Positions 61,659 to 64,000 of a stretch of DNA of 64,000 nt are shown piece after piece (the first letter of the stretch is position 1; each line of letters opens with the position of its first letter). The notes beneath the pieces are model-generated. The model was not told the origin of the DNA. It did not search any database and saw only the letters and a program-made list of their open reading frames with translations. Made by a program: the position numbers and the translations under genes. Source of the DNA: Pelagibacteraceae bacterium AG-359-O02 (lineage in GTDB: Bacteria; Pseudomonadota; Alphaproteobacteria; Pelagibacterales; Pelagibacteraceae); contig QCEU01000003.1 of assembly GCA_003280485.1 (NCBI GenBank), positions 62,001 through 126,000 on the forward strand. The letters run 5' to 3'.

Positions 61659-63998
61659 ATGAGTAATATAATTAAAAAACTATTTCTATTATTTGCATTA
61701 TTTTCATTATTAGGCCTTGTATTTATCTTTTCAATTCTTTGGTCTTATTCAAATAAATTACCAGATTATAAATTTTTAAAAAATTACAAACCACCAGTAT
61801 CGAGTAAAGTGTACTCTGGAAAAGGCGTTTTGATTAGTGATTTTTCAACAGAAAAAAGAATATTTATACCATACAATACAATTCCAAAAAAAATAATATA
61901 TTCTTTTCTATCTTCTGAGGATAAGAATTTTTTTAAACACCCTGGTGTTGATGCTAAGGGTGTTTTAAGAGCTATTAAAAATAATATTTTAAATTTAATA
62001 AAATCTAATAGGTTAGAAGGTGCCTCAACTATAACTCAACAGGTTGCTAAAAATTTTTTGTTATCTAATGAAGTAAGTTTAGACAGAAAAATTAAAGAGG
62101 CAATTTTGGCTTTTAGAATTGAAAGAGTTTTATCTAAAGAAAGAATATTAGAACTTTATTTAAATCAAATTTATTTAGGAGAAGGATCATATGGAATTGC
62201 ATCCGCAAGTCTTAGATATTTTGATAAACCAATTGGACAATTAAATTATTCTGAGGCAGCTCTATTAGCTGCATTACCGAAAGCTCCTAGCAAGTATAAT
62301 CCATATAAAAATAAAGAATTAGCAACTTATAGAAGAAATTTAGTAATTAAAAATCTTTATGATAACTCTTACATTTCTAAAGAAAAATACGATGAGTTAA
62401 TTAATTCAGAAGTTATTTTAAAAAAGAGAAAAAGAATTTTCTTAGAAGATACAAGATACTTTTTAGAGGAAATAAGAAAAAAAGTAATTCAGGATTATGG
62501 TTATGATAAAGTTCATAAACAAGGATTTAATATAAAAACCCCTCTTAATTTAGAACTTCAAAATTTAGCTTCTGCGTCATTAAGAAAAGGATTAATAGAT
62601 TATGATAAAAGAAAGGGTTGGCGTGGACCTTTAGATAATAGGAAGGAAAAAGATTGGACAAAGAATTTAGATAAGTTCAATTTAGAAAAAACAATTGGTT
62701 GGGACATTGCAATTATAAAAAGAATAGACAAATTTGAAACTGTGATACAGACTTCAAAAAAAGAAAATGGAGTAATAAGCTATGATGATATTAATTGGAC
62801 AAGAAAAAATTTTGAACAAATTTTTAAAATCAATGATCTTATTTATGTGAAGAAAATTTCTGATGGAATATTTAGTCTAAGACAGTTACCAAATGTTAAT
62901 GGTGGGCTGGTTGTAATGGATCCTTATAGCGGCAGAGTATTAGCAATGGCAGGTGGTTTTAGTTTTAAAAAAAGTGAATTTAATAGAGTTTCACAAGCAA
63001 AGAGGCAGCCTGGATCTGCTTTTAAGCCGTTTATATATGCTCTTGCGCTAGAAAATAATTACACACCATCTTCTTTAATTCTAGATGCACCAATTGTTCT
63101 TGATCAAGGACAGGATCTCAAAATGTGGAAACCAGAAAACTATGGAAAAAAATTTTATGGTCTTTCTACATTAAGAACTGGCGTAGAAAAATCTAGAAAC
63201 CTTATGACAGTAAGAATTTCTCAGGAATTAGGAATAGATAAGATCATTAACTTTTCAAAAAAACTTAATATATATGATAATCCTGATGAACTTCTTTCAG
63301 TCTCTCTTGGTTCAGCAGAAACAACGTTGTTGAATATCACTAGTGCCTACTGTTCTTTTGTAAATGGAGGTAAGTTAGTTACTCCAATCATGATTGATAG
63401 AATTCAGGATAGTGAGGGAATTACATTTTTTAATAACGAAAAAAGATTTTGTGAAAATTGTGATAAAATTTCATATGAGGGAAAAAATATACCTGTAATA
63501 AAAAGTAATTTTAAGCAAATTTTTTCTCCTCAAACAGCATATCAAATGACATCTATACTAGAAGGAGCTATTCAAAGAGGTACAGGAAAAAATCTCCGTG
63601 ATTTAAAATTACAACTAGCTGGAAAGACAGGGACAACTAATAACAATACCGATACTTGGTTTATTGGATTTACCTCAAATTTAGTTGTTGGAGTTTATGT
63701 GGGTTATGATAACCCTAAAAGATTAGGTAAATACGAGACTGGCTCTAAAACTGCCTTACCAATTTTTAAAGATTTTATTAAAAAAGCAGTAAATAATTAC
63801 GAAGCAAGACCATTTAAAATTGCTAAGGGAATAAAAATGATGGTTATTGATGCAGAGACTGGAAAAAAGGCAGATTTTGGATCAAAAAAAACAATTATTG
63901 AGTCCTACAAAAAAGAAAAAATTGAAAATCAGATATATATTAGTAATTATAAATATAATTCTGATAAATTAAAAAATAATATTTTAAAATTTTACTAA
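61659..63998 (+). CDS. mrcA: Penicillin-binding protein 1A (bifunctional)
   Basis: The 779-residue protein has one N-terminal transmembrane helix (8-30), a glycosyltransferase domain with SSEDKNFFKHPGVD (catalytic Glu in EDKNFF), EGASTITQQVAKNF and NQIYLGEGSYGI, and a transpeptidase domain with the Ser-x2-Lys motif in RQPGSAFKPF, KSRNLM (SxN-type) and LAGKTGTTNN. It builds and cross-links peptidoglycan. The TAA stop overlaps an ATG at 63998-64000, which could start the next gene; prfB follows in many alphaproteobacteria but cannot be seen here. Confidence 0.96.
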   Translation: MSNIIKKLFLLFALFSLLGLVFIFSILWSYSNKLPDYKFLKNYKPPVSSKVYSGKGVLISDFSTEKRIFIPYNTIPKKIIYSFLSSEDKNFFKHPGVDAKGVLRAIKNNILNLIKSNRLEGASTITQQVAKNFLLSNEVSLDRKIKEAILAFRIERVLSKERILELYLNQIYLGEGSYGIASASLRYFDKPIGQLNYSEAALLAALPKAPSKYNPYKNKELATYRRNLVIKNLYDNSYISKEKYDELINSEVILKKRKRIFLEDTRYFLEEIRKKVIQDYGYDKVHKQGFNIKTPLNLELQNLASASLRKGLIDYDKRKGWRGPLDNRKEKDWTKNLDKFNLEKTIGWDIAIIKRIDKFETVIQTSKKENGVISYDDINWTRKNFEQIFKINDLIYVKKISDGIFSLRQLPNVNGGLVVMDPYSGRVLAMAGGFSFKKSEFNRVSQAKRQPGSAFKPFIYALALENNYTPSSLILDAPIVLDQGQDLKMWKPENYGKKFYGLSTLRTGVEKSRNLMTVRISQELGIDKIINFSKKLNIYDNPDELLSVSLGSAETTLLNITSAYCSFVNGGKLVTPIMIDRIQDSEGITFFNNEKRFCENCDKISYEGKNIPVIKSNFKQIFSPQTAYQMTSILEGAIQRGTGKNLRDLKLQLAGKTGTTNNNTDTWFIGFTSNLVVGVYVGYDNPKRLGKYETGSKTALPIFKDFIKKAVNNYEARPFKIAKGIKMMVIDAETGKKADFGSKKTIIESYKKEKIENQIYISNYKYNSDKLKNNILKFY

Positions 63999-64000
63999 TG

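Overview
The window looks like a piece of a streamlined marine alphaproteobacterial genome, most likely Pelagibacterales (SAR11). The evidence is strong A+T richness, Lys/Asn/Ile-rich proteins, intergenic gaps usually below 60 bp with many 1-40 bp gene overlaps, frequent GTG/TTG starts, and a typical alphaproteobacterial housekeeping order (cvpA-purF, dnaB-rplI-rpsR-rpsF, fabD-fabG-acpP, lptF-lptG-lptD-surA-pdxA-rsmA, purM-purN with DUF2066-hdaA-aspS, NDUFA12-DUF2155, accC-accB-aroQ, rne, mrcA). No rRNA, tRNA, CRISPR array, transposase, phage gene or long repeat was seen. No gene-free stretch exceeds 300 bases; the largest is 18969-19136, in which I see nothing convincing.

Region 1 (1-10.9 kb) is accessory. 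It opens with the tail of a PxpC-type subunit and a DMT permease. An apparent membrane-lipid and light-damage island follows: FAD oxidoreductase, DUF1365, CFA-synthase-like methyltransferase and DUF3833 lipoprotein on the plus strand, then an SDR, DUF2256, a DCC-type thiol oxidoreductase (DUF393) and a prokaryotic (6-4)-type photolyase on the minus strand. These families recur together in proteobacterial singlet-oxygen (RpoE-ChrR type) regulons. Here the methyltransferase has a changed bicarbonate pocket, the photolyase lacks most of the Fe-S cysteines of its family, and no sigma/anti-sigma pair is visible. An atypical SDR without the catalytic Tyr, a PQQ-type sugar dehydrogenase and a DAO-family oxidase follow.

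Region 2 (10.9-31 kb) is a mosaic of small metabolic units. They are: DMT permease plus a 59-codon membrane ORF; quinone-reductase-like MDR and periplasmic MsrA behind NAD-formate dehydrogenase; HPP membrane protein plus an IscU/SufU-like scaffold; a DMT permease / glycine amidinotransferase / threonine aldolase operon; a second, membrane-anchored PQQ-type dehydrogenase; several tiny ORFs; YdcF; two overlapping Gfo/Idh/MocA dehydrogenases with an MFS carrier; glutathione synthesis (gshA-gshB) with a DMT permease; a DUF255 thioredoxin-fold protein; and a PhnZ/MIOX-like HD protein.

Region 3 (31-64 kb) is core. It covers purine synthesis, an RND/MMPL exporter, replication (DnaB, HdaA), ribosomal proteins, fatty-acid synthesis (FabD, FabG, ACP, AccB/AccC), LPS export (LptD/F/G), envelope folding (SurA), PBP1A, thiazole synthesis (ThiS/ThiG), AspRS and an RNase E/G. 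Notable deviations are acpP directly followed by gmk (no fabF or mltG), pepA overlapping ndk (no holC), an orphan NrdJ C-terminal-domain protein, and an RNase E/G without the Zn-link cysteines. All functional calls rest on reading the proteins and motifs; no database search was run.
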